64,000 nucleotides of DNA from Juglans regia. Taxonomy: Eukaryota; Streptophyta; Magnoliopsida; Fagales; Juglandaceae. The stretch spans positions 13,118,582-13,182,581 of the forward strand of contig NC_049914.1 in the NCBI RefSeq assembly GCF_001411555.2, written 5' to 3'. This document shows, piece by piece, positions 45,407-58,259 of the stretch. The position numbers and the translations under genes were made by a program. Within the stretch, counting starts at the first letter, position 1; every line of letters begins with the position of its first letter. The notes beneath the pieces are model-generated. The model had not been told where the DNA came from. It was given only the letters and a program-made list of their open reading frames with translations, and ran no database searches.

Positions 45407-45966
45407 AGAACATCCTCATTCGATTAGTTAAAATTAAAATATATTTTTTATAAATATAAAATAAATTTAATATTTAGTTATTACATTCACATAAATTTTT
45501 ACATTAAAATAGTTATTTTTTTATTATATGACAATAAAATAATATAAGATAAATTTAACTTTGACTATTCACATCAAATCTCTACATTAGATTATCCATT
45601 TATTCATTATATAGTAATGAGTAATTAATAATTTTGAAAAATTTTTAATTTTTTTAATTATGAATTTATTTTATTTTATCATATTTTACTATTCATAATA
45701 TTATATATTAATTAGTAATTATATTATAATTATATTTTTTCAATTGTCATTTAAAATGGAGAGATAAATAATTAATATTAAAAAGAGAGAAAAAAAAAAA
45801 TATAAAATAGATTTGATGAATGAATAGTTCCTTTCAAATTTAAAAATTATTTTAGATATTACTGTAGCTATATTCCATGTGAGCTATTTCAATGTGAGCT
45901 ATTTTATGACTTAATAGCTAAATTCTCATTGGATTTAACTTTTAGCTAATCCAATGAGAATGCTCT
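45407..45966. mobile_element. 560-bp MITE-like inverted-repeat element
   Basis: The left end AGAACATCCTCATTCGATTA and the reverse complement of the right end, AGAGCATTCTCATTGGATTA, agree at most positions over about 28 bp. The core is very AT-rich and non-coding. No clear target duplication. Confidence 0.65.
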
Positions 45967-46910
45967 AAAGTGTGAGAAGAGCGGTGCTACTCGACTACTT
46001 CATGTAAAAAAAAATTAAAATACATGAAGTATCAAAATAAAAATAAATTGAATTGATAAAATAACATTTTTTATGTGAGAATTAAAGCACTCCAACTAGT
46101 TCAAGATATTTCTACGTGTGATCATTGGGAAGGGAAGATTGGAGACTAAATAACGAGCTTGGGTATTTTGCTACCCAATTAATAATAGAACCTTAGAAGT
46201 ATTCTTTGAAACCTATTTGTAATGTCCTTGGTAGCTACGTAGTTACCTAGCTAGCTAGCTATTGATTTGTGATTCATATTTTAGATTTGAAAAATGATTT
46301 ACAATCTTTTATATAATTATATTTTAAATGAATGATATTTTTTATAAAATAATTTATAAAAATAACATTATTTTACATAAAATATCCTCCTTTTAAAATA
46401 GACTAATATTAAATACAAGTCTTGTGCAAACACTTTATAAAAAAATGGATTTCATTAATAAAAAATAATTTTTTTATACTTTCAATATGAGTTTGAATTT
46501 TTATAAAAATTTATGCAAAATTTATCTATTTAAAACTTGTACAAATAATTTTTTTTTTTATTTTAATGAAATTTGAGATGGACGGGACAGGATCTACGTA
46601 GATGTTTCAAATCTTCTTGCAGAGTAAGGCTATTATATTCCTTATTTATTCCACTCATTTTATCATTAGATGTGGTGCCATATGCCTTATTAAAAAATTA
46701 AAAAAAATGTATATATTAAAAAAAATAGCATTGAAAATATATTAAAAAAAAAAAAGATTAAAACCTTACATTTCTTCTATCCTTTTATGTTTGTATTTTT
46801 ATTTTTTTAATAAATCTCGTGAAACTGTACTGTGACGGCACATCAAAAAAATAAAGTGAGGTATAAATTATGAGCTCAATAAGATTACTCTTTCTTATAT
46901 ATCACATTGA

Positions 46911-47180
46911 GTGGTTTAAATTCAGAAATGAGTTGAGATAATTTGTAAATAGTAGAATAAAAGTTAAATTACTTATTATATTTTGTGTGAGAATTTAAAA
47001 AAGTTATTTTAAAATTTGAAAAAATTAAATTATTTATTATATTTTATGTGAGAATTTAAAAAAATTATTTTAAAATTTAAAAAAGTTAAATTATTTATTA
47101 TATTTTATGTGAAAATTTGATAAAATTATAATGATGAGATGAAATAAATTGAAGTGAGTTTTAATTCAAACGAGGTTTTA
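46911..47180. mobile_element. GATGAGATG-type MITE, copy 3
   Basis: Runs from GAGTGGTTTAAATTCAG with GAGTTGAGAT to TCAAACGAGGTTT, with GATGAGATGAAAT near the right end. Internally it holds three tandem copies of a unit containing TTATATTTTATGTGA. Confidence 0.6.
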
Positions 47181-47480
47181 CTAAAAACTTTATGATTAAA
47201 AAATAAAAAAGATAAAAGATAAAAAAAAACCAACAACAACAACAACCGAGTTACAAATAGTCATTTGAAACAAGGGCCAGCGATAAGAGGGATCTCCTTT
47301 ATCCGGAACATGTTTTGCTTTTTCTTTTTTTTTTTAAGTAAAAAATAATGTTTTAATAAAAAATAATATTTTAATTACAATAAATTATATATATATATAT
47401 ATATCTGTGTTTATATTTATTACACAAATAGTTTTATAGAATTTTATATCAATCACTTTTACTCATTCTCTCTCCCTCTA

Positions 47481-47865
47481 AGACTCCGTTTGGTTTTATA
47501 GGCCTAAACTCATTTCATAGTCTCAACTCATTTCATCATATCTCATCTCATCTCAACATTTAAACAAAAATATTTTTTAATTTCAAATTTTTAATTTTTT
47601 TATTTAATCATTACCTAATCATTATAATTTTATCAAACTTTCAAACAAAACACAAAAAATAATTTAATTTTTTTAAATTCTAAAATAAAAATTATATTAA
47701 AATATATTCTAATCATATTTTTATTCAATTTTTTCTCGCTCATTTCTCAAAACTCCATAAAACATCTTAAGTCAAATCATTTTATTACTATTTACAAACT
47801 AACTCACTACTATTCACAGATTTTTCATCTCATATCATCTCATCTGTGTAACCAAACGAGGTCTA
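47481..47865. mobile_element. GATGAGATG-type MITE, copy 4
   Basis: The most complete member: left end GACTCCGTTTGGTTTTATAG, right end GTGTAACCAAACGAGGTCT. Clusters of ATCTCATCTCATCTC lie just inside both ends and an AT-rich core between them. Confidence 0.75.
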
Positions 47866-48372
47866 AACCTCTCGTCCAAAACCTGTCTCTTAAAATATCC
47901 TTCCACCATTGTTCAGTGGGGGTGGAGCTTTGGCTCTTCCTTCCTTCTTTGTCCAACGAATTTTTTTACTTTTGTTTTTGTGTTTTTCGAAAATAGCACA
48001 GAGATTGGCCAATTTACTACTTTTTGGTCACCCACAAACATTACGTGCTGCGCCACAAGACTCTCCAGTTGTCGATCCTTTGGCTTTGAAAAATTTTTGT
48101 CCATACAAGTACCGCGTGAGTCCCATGCGCAGCCTAAGTCATGCATGACATCCATACGCCACCACGCTTAGTAGAAATAGGATCATTTGCCTCATAGCTC
48201 TTGTAGATCCGACCAACATCCTCTCACCAGCAGTGGCGCATGATCTCTATGAGATTCGACAACCATTGATGGTTGTTCGCTAGCGTATCAGACCATTATT
48301 GGATGTTACTTTCTTATGTTTCTGTTTCTTCTAACCAAAGATCATGAGAAAGAAGAAGTAGGAGTTTCTTTC
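47866..48372. other. Unassigned segment between two MITEs
   Basis: About 500 bp of balanced composition with overlapping short frames on both strands (47909-48171). No domain, splice pattern or repeat is recognised. It could be a fragment of an old gene or element. Confidence 0.35.
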
Positions 48373-48590
48373 AGGTCTCGTTTGCTTTCGCAGATGAGAT
48401 GAGATGAGATAAAAGTTTAAAATTGAATAAAATATTAATAGAATATATTTTTGTAATGTTATTTTTATTTTAAAATTTGAAAAAGTTGAATTATTATTTT
48501 ATTTTATATAGTAATTTGAGAAAGTTGAAATTATTAGATTAGATGAGTTGAAAAATTTTGTGAAAATAAATGAGACCCAACCAAACCTGA
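48373..48590. mobile_element. GATGAGATG-type MITE, copy 5 (inverted)
   Basis: Left end GGTCTCGTTTGCTTTCG followed by AGATGAGATGAGATGAGAT, right end GAGACCCAACCAAACCTG. Orientation is opposite to the copy at 47481. Confidence 0.7.
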
Positions 48591-49076
48591 TCAACAAAGT
48601 GCATCACAAAACAATCTATTGCAACTTTTGGTCTTGGTATCGCACTCCAATTTTCTGATTGCAACAAAACTTCTTTAGGCAACTTTTTCTTGCAAGAAAT
48701 GGGTGGAAGTCAAGTAATTGATTTCAAATCCTGTCGCTTTTTTTTTTTTTTTTTCTTTGTATTAGTAGTTTGGAATGATTTTTAAGGCCTTCTATCCTTT
48801 TAAATTTTGTTTCCTGTAACTATTTAAACCATATAACATGCTTGCTTATAAAAAGAAGATAATTTTATAGAAATGCGTAGATGATCATATACGGAAGCCC
48901 GGCAAGCAGAAACTCAATTAACTAATGATTTTATAACCAAGGTTTTTGTCTAGCTATCAAACTGAGGTGGACAACTTAGGCCTCATATGTGCCACGTCAA
49001 CTCAAAGAATACGTCTCAGGAGAAAGCATATACGGATGTTTTAGACCTTTTGCGTGTATCTGATAGGTTTTATTCT

Positions 49077-49925
49077 GAGGCTCGGTTTAGATATGCAAAT
49101 CTATCTCATCTCATTTAGAAGTGTAATTAGTTCGGTTTAATATAATTTTAGATAAAATTTAAAACCGAATTGGCATATACCGGTTTTACATTTTCAAGAA
49201 TCGATTCTGTACCGGTTACCCTTTCTAAATTGGTACTTTTTGTTCTGGTCCGATTTTTCGATTTTAATATACTATATTATATAATATATATATATAATAG
49301 TATATTATAGTATATAATAGTATAGTGATAATATATTGTAGTATATTATAATGTATATTATAATTGTATTATAGACTAGTGATATATTATATTATAGACT
49401 ATAGTGATATATTATATTATATAATATAGTGATATATTATTAATATAACTATTAATACAATGGACTATAATAATATAAGATTTTAAATTTAATATTATAT
49501 TAATTAGTAATTTATCATATAATACAAAACTATTTTATATATAATTATATATTATATATAAAAATTAAATACAATATAAACAATTATAATATATATATGA
49601 ACCGGTCCGGTTCGGTTCTATCTGCTTTTAGGAAAAGAAAAACCGAAATTGAATCGATTTTGTCCGATTTTAAGTAAAATAAAAATGGTACCGGACCAAA
49701 CTCACCAGTTCGGTCAAGTCCGGTCCGATTTACCTGTTCACTGGTTTTTTTACATCCCTAATCTCATCATTATAAGTTTTTTAAACTTCTACATAAAATA
49801 TAATAAATAATTTTATTTTTTAAAACTTTAAAATAATAATAATAATAATTATATTAAAATAATATTTTTATTCAATTTTTAACAAAATAACTCATCTTAT
49901 CTGAACTGCATAACTAAACGAGATG
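49077..49925. mobile_element. GATGAGATG-type MITE, copy 6, split by another element
   Basis: The left part (49077-49120) has GGCTCGGTTTAGATATGC and CTATCTCATCTCATTT. The right part (49761-49925) resumes TCTCATCATTATAAG and ends near CTAAACGAGATG. An AACCGG-rich element sits between them. Confidence 0.6.
49121..49760. mobile_element. AACCGG-rich non-autonomous element, copy 2
   Basis: Opens GTGTAATTAGTTCGGTTTAA and closes CTGGTTTTTTTACATCCCTA. It has ACCGGTCCGGTTCGGTT near 49600 and a long TATATTA/ATAGTG-type AT core. It resembles the element at 42231-42836 and is nested in a MITE. Confidence 0.5.
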
Positions 49926-50068
49926 AATTGTATATTTATTTTTATTGATTACTAAAATAATAATCGATTTTGTTTTTACGTTTTGAAAAAAATACGACCG
50001 TCTAACTTTGAAGCAAGTTTATCACTGACAGACAGTTAGAAAGAAAATAAAAATAAAAAGGAAATTGT

Positions 50069-50077
<9 letters not shown>

Positions 50078-50101
<24 letters not shown>
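50078..50101. repeat. (GA)n microsatellite
   Basis: An AG/GA run just left of the large LTR nest. Confidence 0.9.
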
Positions 50102-50322
50102 CGTACATTCTGAGAGGACTGAAAAGGATTGCGCAACTACTGAAAGGATAGGCTAAATCAGAAGCAACAATAATGGACTTTTGCATGGGTTGATGGGAGA
50201 GTAGGACGACTCTGTCTACCTTGACTTAGGATTGTGTGAGGGGGTAAAAGTTAGGGCCCAAAGATTAAAGAGTAAATAGTAACTGATATATAATAAAATT
50301 TCTTAACAAAATTTTAGGATTG

Positions 50323-51004
50323 TGTGAGGGGTTAAAACTTAGGGTCCAAAGACTAGGCCCAGCCCACTGGGATAGGAGGTAGGGGGAGTTAGGGAGTCAA
50401 AGAGCGCATGAGGCATGGGGTCAGGGAGTAGGGTGGCTGTTAGGGGTCAGGGAGTAGGGAGGGTTGTTAGGGGAAATGGGAAAAAGGGGAGTTTGTCAGG
50501 CTCACAAAGCAGGCTCTATCCCACCACTACAGAGGGCACGCGAGAAAAGCAATCAGATAAATAGGGAGTTCGGACGACTTCCAAATGTTGGATCTTATTC
50601 TTCTTCAGCTTCATTTTCTTCTTCGACTTCTCATTCAACCTCTAGACGAGGAGCTTGTTTTTCTCTAATAAATGTATCTGAAGCCACCATTGTACAGTGA
50701 GGAATGAGAGACCATGAGAGATTGTAAACAATAATATTATAATAGATTTCTCATCCTTGAACGCCCGTGGACGTAGCCATTATGCCGAACCACGTAAACC
50801 TATGTGTCTATCTCTTTTTATTTCTTTGCACTTACTCCCCTTTCACTGCCATGGATGTACGAGCCATCATTGTACGTGCCGCATGGGACTGCTGTTGGGG
50901 GCAACAGATCATGCCGTTCGAGGCCCGAATGACTCTTTCTTAGTGGGCCGAGAATGATTATTTCTCTCATTCCGGCCTGTTTTGCGATTTTAAGATCATC
51001 AATA
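50323..51004 (+). repeat. 5' LTR of outer element
   Basis: 682 bp, TGTGAGGGGTTAAAAC to ..CATCAATA. It matches the 3' LTR at 62323-62961 along its length, including AAGACTAGGCCCA and the CTTCTTCTTC-rich middle. A Ser-rich frame inside it (50464-50700) is not a gene. Confidence 0.8.
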
Positions 51005-51005
51005 G

Positions 51006-51021
51006 TGGCGCCGTCTGTGAG
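51006..51021 (+). other. Primer-binding site of outer element
   Basis: TGGCGCCGTCTGTGAG, the TGGCGCC-type site common in large plant gypsy and LARD elements, one base after the LTR end. Confidence 0.75.
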
Positions 51022-53139
51022 ATCTAATCACTTTCTAAGCCGGAGGTGGGAGAAAGACGTTTTTTCGGTGCACTGAGTAATCTCTAAATAAACAAGCGAA
51101 GCTTACTCCAGATAAGTACACCCAACTGCTCTGCTCTTATTTTTTTTAACTACGTCATGGCAAAACTGAGGCTTGCCCATAAGTGCCTGCACATGGCGCT
51201 TGTAGTTTAAATGCCTGGGCCACTCATTTTCCAACCCGAGGGAGTGTAGTCTATGCTCAGGTCACATGTACTAGAGGGTAATTACTGTACACATAAGTGC
51301 ACAGTGGTCTGCATGCACAGGTGTTGCACACGGCATTGTGCACATAAGTGCACAGTGACGCACACGTAGAAGCCATGCATGGCACTCTGAATAGTGCCAT
51401 GCATGGCAACTCGACGGGTGCACATCCCATGCCTTCGTGGGCAACCTCGTGCTCATGCCGTGAAATCGTTTCTTTACCGCGACCGTGGAGGTCAACGGAG
51501 GTGCAGGTCGTGCACAATTGGGCAACGTTTAAACGTTGCCCAACACCCTCGAGGGACTCACGACTAGCTACCATGAGCCTTTATGACGGCCACCACTTGG
51601 GCCACTGGGAGTTTCTATCCTCGGCCTTGAACCTCCCGTGAAGGAGTACACCGAGCATGGCGTCGCCCCTTACTTGCAGCGGTTGGCGACATGGGGCTCC
51701 CAACCCCTCAGCCCAAGTCTGTTGCTGCTACTAGCAGCCACCACATGGCCCGCCGGCAGTTTCTATCCCAGTACGAGCATCACTCGTCGATGGGGGACGT
51801 GAGCACTGTGCACTGTAGGGGGTAGTGAGCTCTTGAGACCATGCAATTGGGGCTCCCCCTCTCACGGCACCCACGTGCTGGTTAGGTAACCACCAGGCAC
51901 CGATCGAGCTATCGACAACCTTAGTCACTGGTGGCATGCTTTGCCGGCAAGGCACCTCGGCCAACAGGCGGCGGGCAGGCAACTCGTGGCCCAAGGTCCT
52001 CCTTTGTCATGCACCAGGCGGCGAACCCACTTCACCTGCTTGGCACCTTGCTGCGCACACTGCTAGCAGTGGGTTCCCGATAACCCAAGCGACGTGTAAC
52101 CACCCCCTTGACCATGAGCGGTGGTCAGAGTGTTTCCAAGGCACGTTGCATGGCACATGTAGCATCTCGCACCAATCCCCACTTGGATAGGCAACCTTTT
52201 CTACTCGGGAACATAGCTCAGAGCACGTTAACACACCTTGGACCCTCAGCTCGGATCCATGCACCTATCCTGCACGGGAAAGAGCCATGGCTCGGGAAGC
52301 ACCGCACGGGATGCCTATAATTGACCTGCTCGGGACTCCTCTGCTAAAGAAGTTCAGCTCGGGACAGGCCTTCGCTGGCTAGGGAGTTCGGGAACCTCTG
52401 CTTAGGATGCCCAGGACTTACTCAACTCAGTAACCTTCATCCTGGATGCCCAGGACTTGCCCAGCCCAAGAGCGTCTGATGTGCTCGAAAAAAAATCCCA
52501 TCCACTCGGGAAGGTATTCTTCGCTCTAGAAAGTTTGTTGTTCGCTCCAACCAGGAAGGTTTGCTCTGCTCGGAACCTGCTTTGGAAAGTCATCGGCATG
52601 GGAAGCTCTTCTCAGATAACCAAGACTCACTCAGCTTGAGAAACACAGCACAAGACTCACCTCCTCTGCCCGAGGCTTGCCTCCAATGCACTGGAAAGTC
52701 TTCGCTTGCTCGGACTCACCTGCTCGGGGAACTCTACACGAGAAAGGCTCCTCAGCATGAGAAAGTCTTCACATTTGGGAAAGGCATGGTGATGCCTGTG
52801 ACTCCTTTGCTTCTACTTGGGAAACATGGATTGGGAAACAACGCGGGACTCACCTCATCAGCTTGAGAAGACTCCTTTTCACGAGAAAGTATTCACCGCT
52901 CGGGAAATTCATTACTCAACACGGGACGATGGCTGAGACTCTCCAGTTTGTCGTTCTCAAAATTTATATGAATTCATTTCTACTAACAAAAGTACTCCTT
53001 GTAGAGCGGAACGCCGGTCACATGGCCTTGCGCTCCGGCAGAGCAACTCAACATGCAAGAGCGCCTCCATCAGCAAAGTCCTAGACTCCCCGTGGTACAA
53101 CGGTCGAATACAAGTTCCTAGAATTATCGACCCACGTGC

Positions 53140-53660
53140 CAACGAAGTTGAGTCCCTAGACTAGTGTGGAGTAATGCCAAGTCCCTAGACTCGCTGACTC
53201 CCCACTCAACAAAGAAGTTGAGTCCCTAAACTCGCTGCAAAATAATGTCAAGTACCTAGACTCACCGACCCCCCATTCAACAAAGAAGTCGAGTCCTTAG
53301 ACTCGCTATGTGATAAGGCCAAGTCCTTGGACTCGCCAAACTTCCACTCAACAAAGAAGTCGAGTCCCTAGACTCATTGCAGGGTAAGGCCAAGTCCCTG
53401 GACTCGCCAAACTCCCGTTTAACAAAGAATTCGAGTCCCTAGACTCACTGCAGGGTAAGGCCAAGTCCCTAGACTCGCCAAACTCTTGCTCAACAAAGAA
53501 GTCGAGTCCCTAGCTCGCCGCGGGGTAAGGCCAAGCCCCTAGACTCACCGACCCCCCGTTCAACAAAGAAGTCGAGTCCCTACACTCACTGTAGGGTAAG
53601 GTCAATTCCCTAGACTAGCAGACCTCTCGTTCAACAAAGCCGAGTCCCTATACTCGCTAT
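53140..53660 (+). repeat. Tandem array, about 70-bp period
   Basis: Seven or so imperfect units, each with CAACAAAGAAGTCGAGTCC and a GACTCGC-type palindromic motif. Units start near 53208, 53278, 53350, 53420, 53491, 53560 and 53631. The array lies in the non-coding interior of the outer retrotransposon. No protein frame runs through it. Confidence 0.85.
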
Positions 53661-54278
53661 GGGCCCAAGGCCGGGCTAGAGCTTCCGAGCCCTTGCCAAC
53701 GCCTTACGTCCAAGAAAATTTGAGTCCTTAGACTCGCGCCGAGTGTCACACTTGAGCCATAATCACTGCTAGTGGGTTACCTTCGGGAACGAGCCTTCGA
53801 AGTTAACGGGCCTCCAAGCTCCACAACCGCCTCACACAGGTTACCTTCAGGAGCGACCTGACGAGCTAGGCAACCGTCTAAGGTGGACCTAGGGGGGACG
53901 AGCCCTCTAACCGCTTCGCGTGGGCTACTCCATACAAACTCCAACACCAACAAAATTGAGAACAGAAATGCCAGGCAAACATAAACTTTCCAATAACGAC
54001 AGGCCTACATATAGACGCACCGCTGGGCTACACACATCTTGTGTGGCCGAGCACAACTCCCACCACACTTGAGCTCCGCGCTCTCAAATACGCAGTCTAG
54101 TTCGTCTCCCTCCCTAGCCGAGCCACGCCCTCGTGCACTTTACGTGGTCGAGCCTATCTCCCTCCTTAGACGCGTTACGTGCTTGCACTTCCCGATCAAG
54201 CTCATCTCCCGCCTTAGATGAGCTATGCGCTTGCACTCTGCACTGTCAAGCCTATCTCCGGCCTTAGCCGAGCCTCAA

Positions 54279-55046
54279 TGATGGACACTAAGGTGGACCA
54301 AGTCTTAAAGATCATTTGTAAGTTTTAGATGAGGCAATTATAAGATCGAGAGCTAAGAAGTGCAAGGAAGAAATGCAAAGATTGGTGCAACCCACTTGGG
54401 ATGAGTATAGCAATAGTCAAATATTCAAGATGGGCTTGAGAGAAAGAGATCCAATGATCATCCACGTGATACAAGCTATGGAAGAATGTAACATAAATTA
54501 GGGCCTATTATTATGTTTATGTGATTGAAGGCCTTGAACTTGTTTATTTCATTAAAGTGGCTTATTTTATTAGTTATAGGTATTAGTCTGGAATAATTGG
54601 CCTTGAGGATGCTTGGCCCACATATGTTTTATTTTGTTAAACATGGTTTCAAGAAGTTACAATAGCCGAGTTACTGTAGCCACGATACTATTCATTCAAG
54701 AATATTTTTGAAAGAAATGGATTTATTTTGGCTAGGGTTTTAATTAGATTTTGGTTTAAATACTCTTTGTAACCTCATTTTAAGAATGAGTTGAGTTTAT
54801 CTCCCCTTGTTCTTGAATGAACTTTGAACTTATCAAATGCAAATCACAACCTTTGTGCCGTTTCTCTTTGTAATCTGGGTTCTTCAGACAGGTTCCTCAA
54901 TCGGTCTAGATTTTCATATAATCTAGATTTTTTAAACGAGTTCTCAACAGGTTTAGATTCTCCATCCATTGACTTGATTTTGACTTTTTTTGATGAGTTT
55001 TCTAATTGATTGTAGGTTCGAGGGATTCCATTCCCACGAGTTCATA
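54279..55046 (+). repeat. 5' LTR of nested gypsy element
   Basis: 768 bp, TGATGGACAC.. to ..GTTCATA. It pairs with 61153-61965. The exact end is set by comparison with the 3' LTR, whose last bases are TTCACA before TCAA. Confidence 0.8.
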
Positions 55047-55314
55047 TCATTTAGTATTCAGAGAAAAATTTTCAATCAGGTCTGATTCTATCTTTTAATT
55101 CTTGCATCTTTAAATTTAATTCTAGGACTTCATTTTTCTAGGGTTGGAAAATAAAAGAAACAAAAAATAGGCTGCCGAAATTCTTAGGATTTTTGATTTG
55201 GTTGAAATTTTCATCACCTAGGGTTTCAAAATTCTAGAGTTTCTTGCATCTCTAAGTTTTTTAATTGCTTGGAGTGTCATTCTATTGATTCTTTTCTACT
55301 TTATTATCAATTCT

Positions 55315-58190
55315 TGTAACACCCGGGCCCAGCCAAGTCCACTTTACAAAATTTTTGGGTTTATAGATATGAAAAGCCCATTTGAAATTTCAAGTAAAAT
55401 TTTTGGAATAGAGTATGAACCTAAAATATTTTTAGCGGATTATAATTTTTGGGTAGGTTTAAAATCTTTTAATAGACCAAATGGATCTTCATTCGAAAAA
55501 AATTTATGGGACAAAGTGTAATATTTTTTAGGTTTAGTCGAGGCCCAAGAATTAGGCAAAAAAAAGTCCATGCATTAATCCCATACTGCACGTTTTGTAA
55601 AGAGGCCTAGCCCATGAAAATAATTTCCGACTCCACGTTCTACACTTTCACGTCCGTTTGCTCATTGCATGCATGCCACTCTCTTTTCTAGGGTTTTATC
55701 AGTTTTTTTTCTTTCTATATATATGTTCGTTACACTGTATCGCACACATACCCGTAGCCATCCTCTACCTAAAGTTAGAGCTGCCGCTTCAGTTTTCTTC
55801 CTTTTTTCCTAGTTTCTCACTACCGCCACACCAACAAATTATCCTACTCGGACCCTTCCTCCCCAATGGCCAGCGACCATCATAAAACCCCCTGTCAAGC
55901 CTTCCTGTTGCCGTCGAACCTCTGTGCTGCCCATGCTTCTCTCGACTTCCCACTACCATGAACCCACCTTTTAAAAACCAACTCTCGCGTGACCTCGCCA
56001 TCAGCGGAAGAAGCTTGGGTTGTCCATTGCGTGTAACAAACTGCCCATACCTCACCGTCGTAGCCCAACCGTGAACCCATGCGAAACCACCACTGGCCAT
56101 CACCGAAAAATAAGAGATTCTCCTCTCGAAAATAGAGCATCACCACAAATCCGGTTGATCACCATCGTATGATGGGAAAATTATCGAGCTAGCCACAGAA
56201 TCCGCCGGTTGTCACCTTTTCGTCAGCCTCGAGCCACCTCAGTTCCGCCTTGTCCCTCGCGGTGAGCTATTGCCGAACGCTTACACTGCTTCTCCGTCCC
56301 TTTTTCTCTCATTGTGCGCATTTATTTTTTTCATCTCTCTCTCTCTCTCTGTCTCTCGTCTAGTGCACAGCCTCCGAGTTCACCACCTCCCATCGCACCC
56401 TGTGCCGTGTCATGTTCCCTTCTTGGTGAGCCTCTGCCATGCATTGTTATTTCACGCGTGTTCTATATGTTTTCAAACAACAAAATGCCTAACTATACCT
56501 TACCGAATAGTTGGTCTATTAATTAAATGAAATTACATTAGTACCCTTTACTACAAGTTGAATTAATGTGCTTATTAGTACTCTCTAATTTATTTATCTT
56601 TTACAGAAATCTTTTAAGTAAATTAAATTGGTATTAAGCAAGGTTTTTCTTTCAAAAAGTAAACAATAATATTGTATCTTTTATTATTATGATCTAGCTT
56701 ATTATATTATTGCTGTATATTTTAAAATATTTTGGTATAATTATATTATCTAGTATCAGACTTTATAATTACACCTCAATAGTAAATATGTCAGACTTTT
56801 AAATGTTTTAGTCAAAATTATTAAATGGGCATTGATGATTTTAGAAAGTGATGATTTATTTTGAAATTATGGGAAGTTTAGGTCTTGAGGAATTAAAATA
56901 GATTATTTTAGAAGTTTATGCTTAAATATTGAAATACGTGCTTGATTGGAAATTTACGAAAATTACGTGATTATTTTATAAGTGACGATTAATTATTGTT
57001 CAGCATTTTGAGAAAATTTCTGAAAAGTTAAGAAGTCCAAGTAAGCGGGGTTCCTATGTTAGACTTTGCATAAAATAAAATGAGTTGAGTTTGATTTTTT
57101 ATAAAATGTACATGTTTGGTTATGAAAAGAAATTTGAACTACTTCAGTTATTTGTTCTGCATTACTCTTGAGATTCTGTTTAAGAATAAAGTATTTTATG
57201 TCATGACTGGTGTATACATGAGCTTATTTTTGACATTTTATTTCTGAACCTTGCAAAAGAGAGCGAATATGAAATTTTGTGCATAAATGATGTTTTTGTG
57301 ATATGATTTTGTTCTGTTCTGAAAATGTTTTGTACTCTGATATGATATGATTATTGAAAACCTCTGGCATAATATTCTGTTTCTGTTTCTGTTTCGTTCT
57401 GACCTTACCATGGGTGTAAAATTGTGACCTCTGTCCGGGTTGGTACTAACTTTTCTGTTTCTGGTGCACTCACTTTGAAAACAAAGTGGTTTTCTGCGTG
57501 GTCTTTCCTATGTGCACACTCGGGGTTCTGAGAATGAATAAGGGGAAGATTCACATTCTGTTTCTGCTCGGTTGGCCGCTGGAGTTTGTACATCCCTACC
57601 ACGAGGGTTAAACATAGTATCTGTTTTAATATAATAAGATAAGATGTGATGTTTCAGTTTATGCTATGCCAAAGGGATTTTGATTATGAATATATTTGAA
57701 CTTTCGCTCTAATATTTTTGATAACATGTTCTGACTCTATATTCTAAAAGAAAATATTTTGTTCTTTCTGAACTCTGTAAATGCTCATGTTTACACGCTA
57801 GTATATGTTCTCTGTTTATTGAGTTGTTGATAACTTACCCCTTATCTCCAAATATTTTTCAGATGATTTGAATATTTCAGCTGAGAATCAAGAATATGAA
57901 GCATGGGTGAGATGAGTTAAGAATGATGGATTAAGCAAAGAAGGTTTATATGAGTATTGAGGAGTTTTATTCAGTAAGCTTGTTGTGCTCTGATGATGTG
58001 ATTTGTTGGGAGGTTGATGTTTATATTAAGATTTTTGTATTGTCTTAGAATATTTATACTGGAGTAATTGATGTGAATTAATGAGTATTTTGTGCGATAA
58101 AGAAAAATTGGAGTATGTACTATGTGATATTGGAGATGATTTTAGGTGTTAAGAGCTAACTCTCCGAACCTCCGGGATCGGGGCGTTACA
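55315..58190 (+). mobile_element. Solo LTR 3 (2876 bp, gypsy-type)
   Basis: Starts TGTAACACCCGGGCCC and ends CGGGGCGTTACA. A perfect 5-bp duplication ATTCT flanks it (55310-55314, 58191-58195). It shares with solo LTR 1 the motifs AAGCGGGGTTCCTATG, CACTCACTTTG..AACAAAGTGG and TGTGCACACTCGGGG. It is inserted about 270 bp downstream of the nested gypsy 5' LTR, the innermost layer of the nest. Pro/Ser-rich frames near 55790-56530 are not genes. Confidence 0.9.
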
Positions 58191-58259
58191 ATTCTCGTGT
58201 GTTTGAATTCAATTGCTTGATTTTCACAATTGAATATTGTTGTTTTTGATTGAATTAGA

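Noticed and set aside
47909..48171. Three overlapping frames of 63-80 codons
   Set aside because: No frame has a domain, and they overlap on both strands between two MITEs.
50464..50700. Ser-rich frame
   Set aside because: It is part of the outer 5' LTR and is not kept open in the 3' LTR.
51257..53142. Many frames in GC-rich DNA
   Set aside because: They fall in the non-coding interior of the outer retrotransposon, overlap on both strands and show no gag or pol motif.
53140..53660. CRISPR-like array of regularly spaced repeats
   Set aside because: Units are contiguous and imperfect with no unique spacers. The region is inside a plant LTR element.
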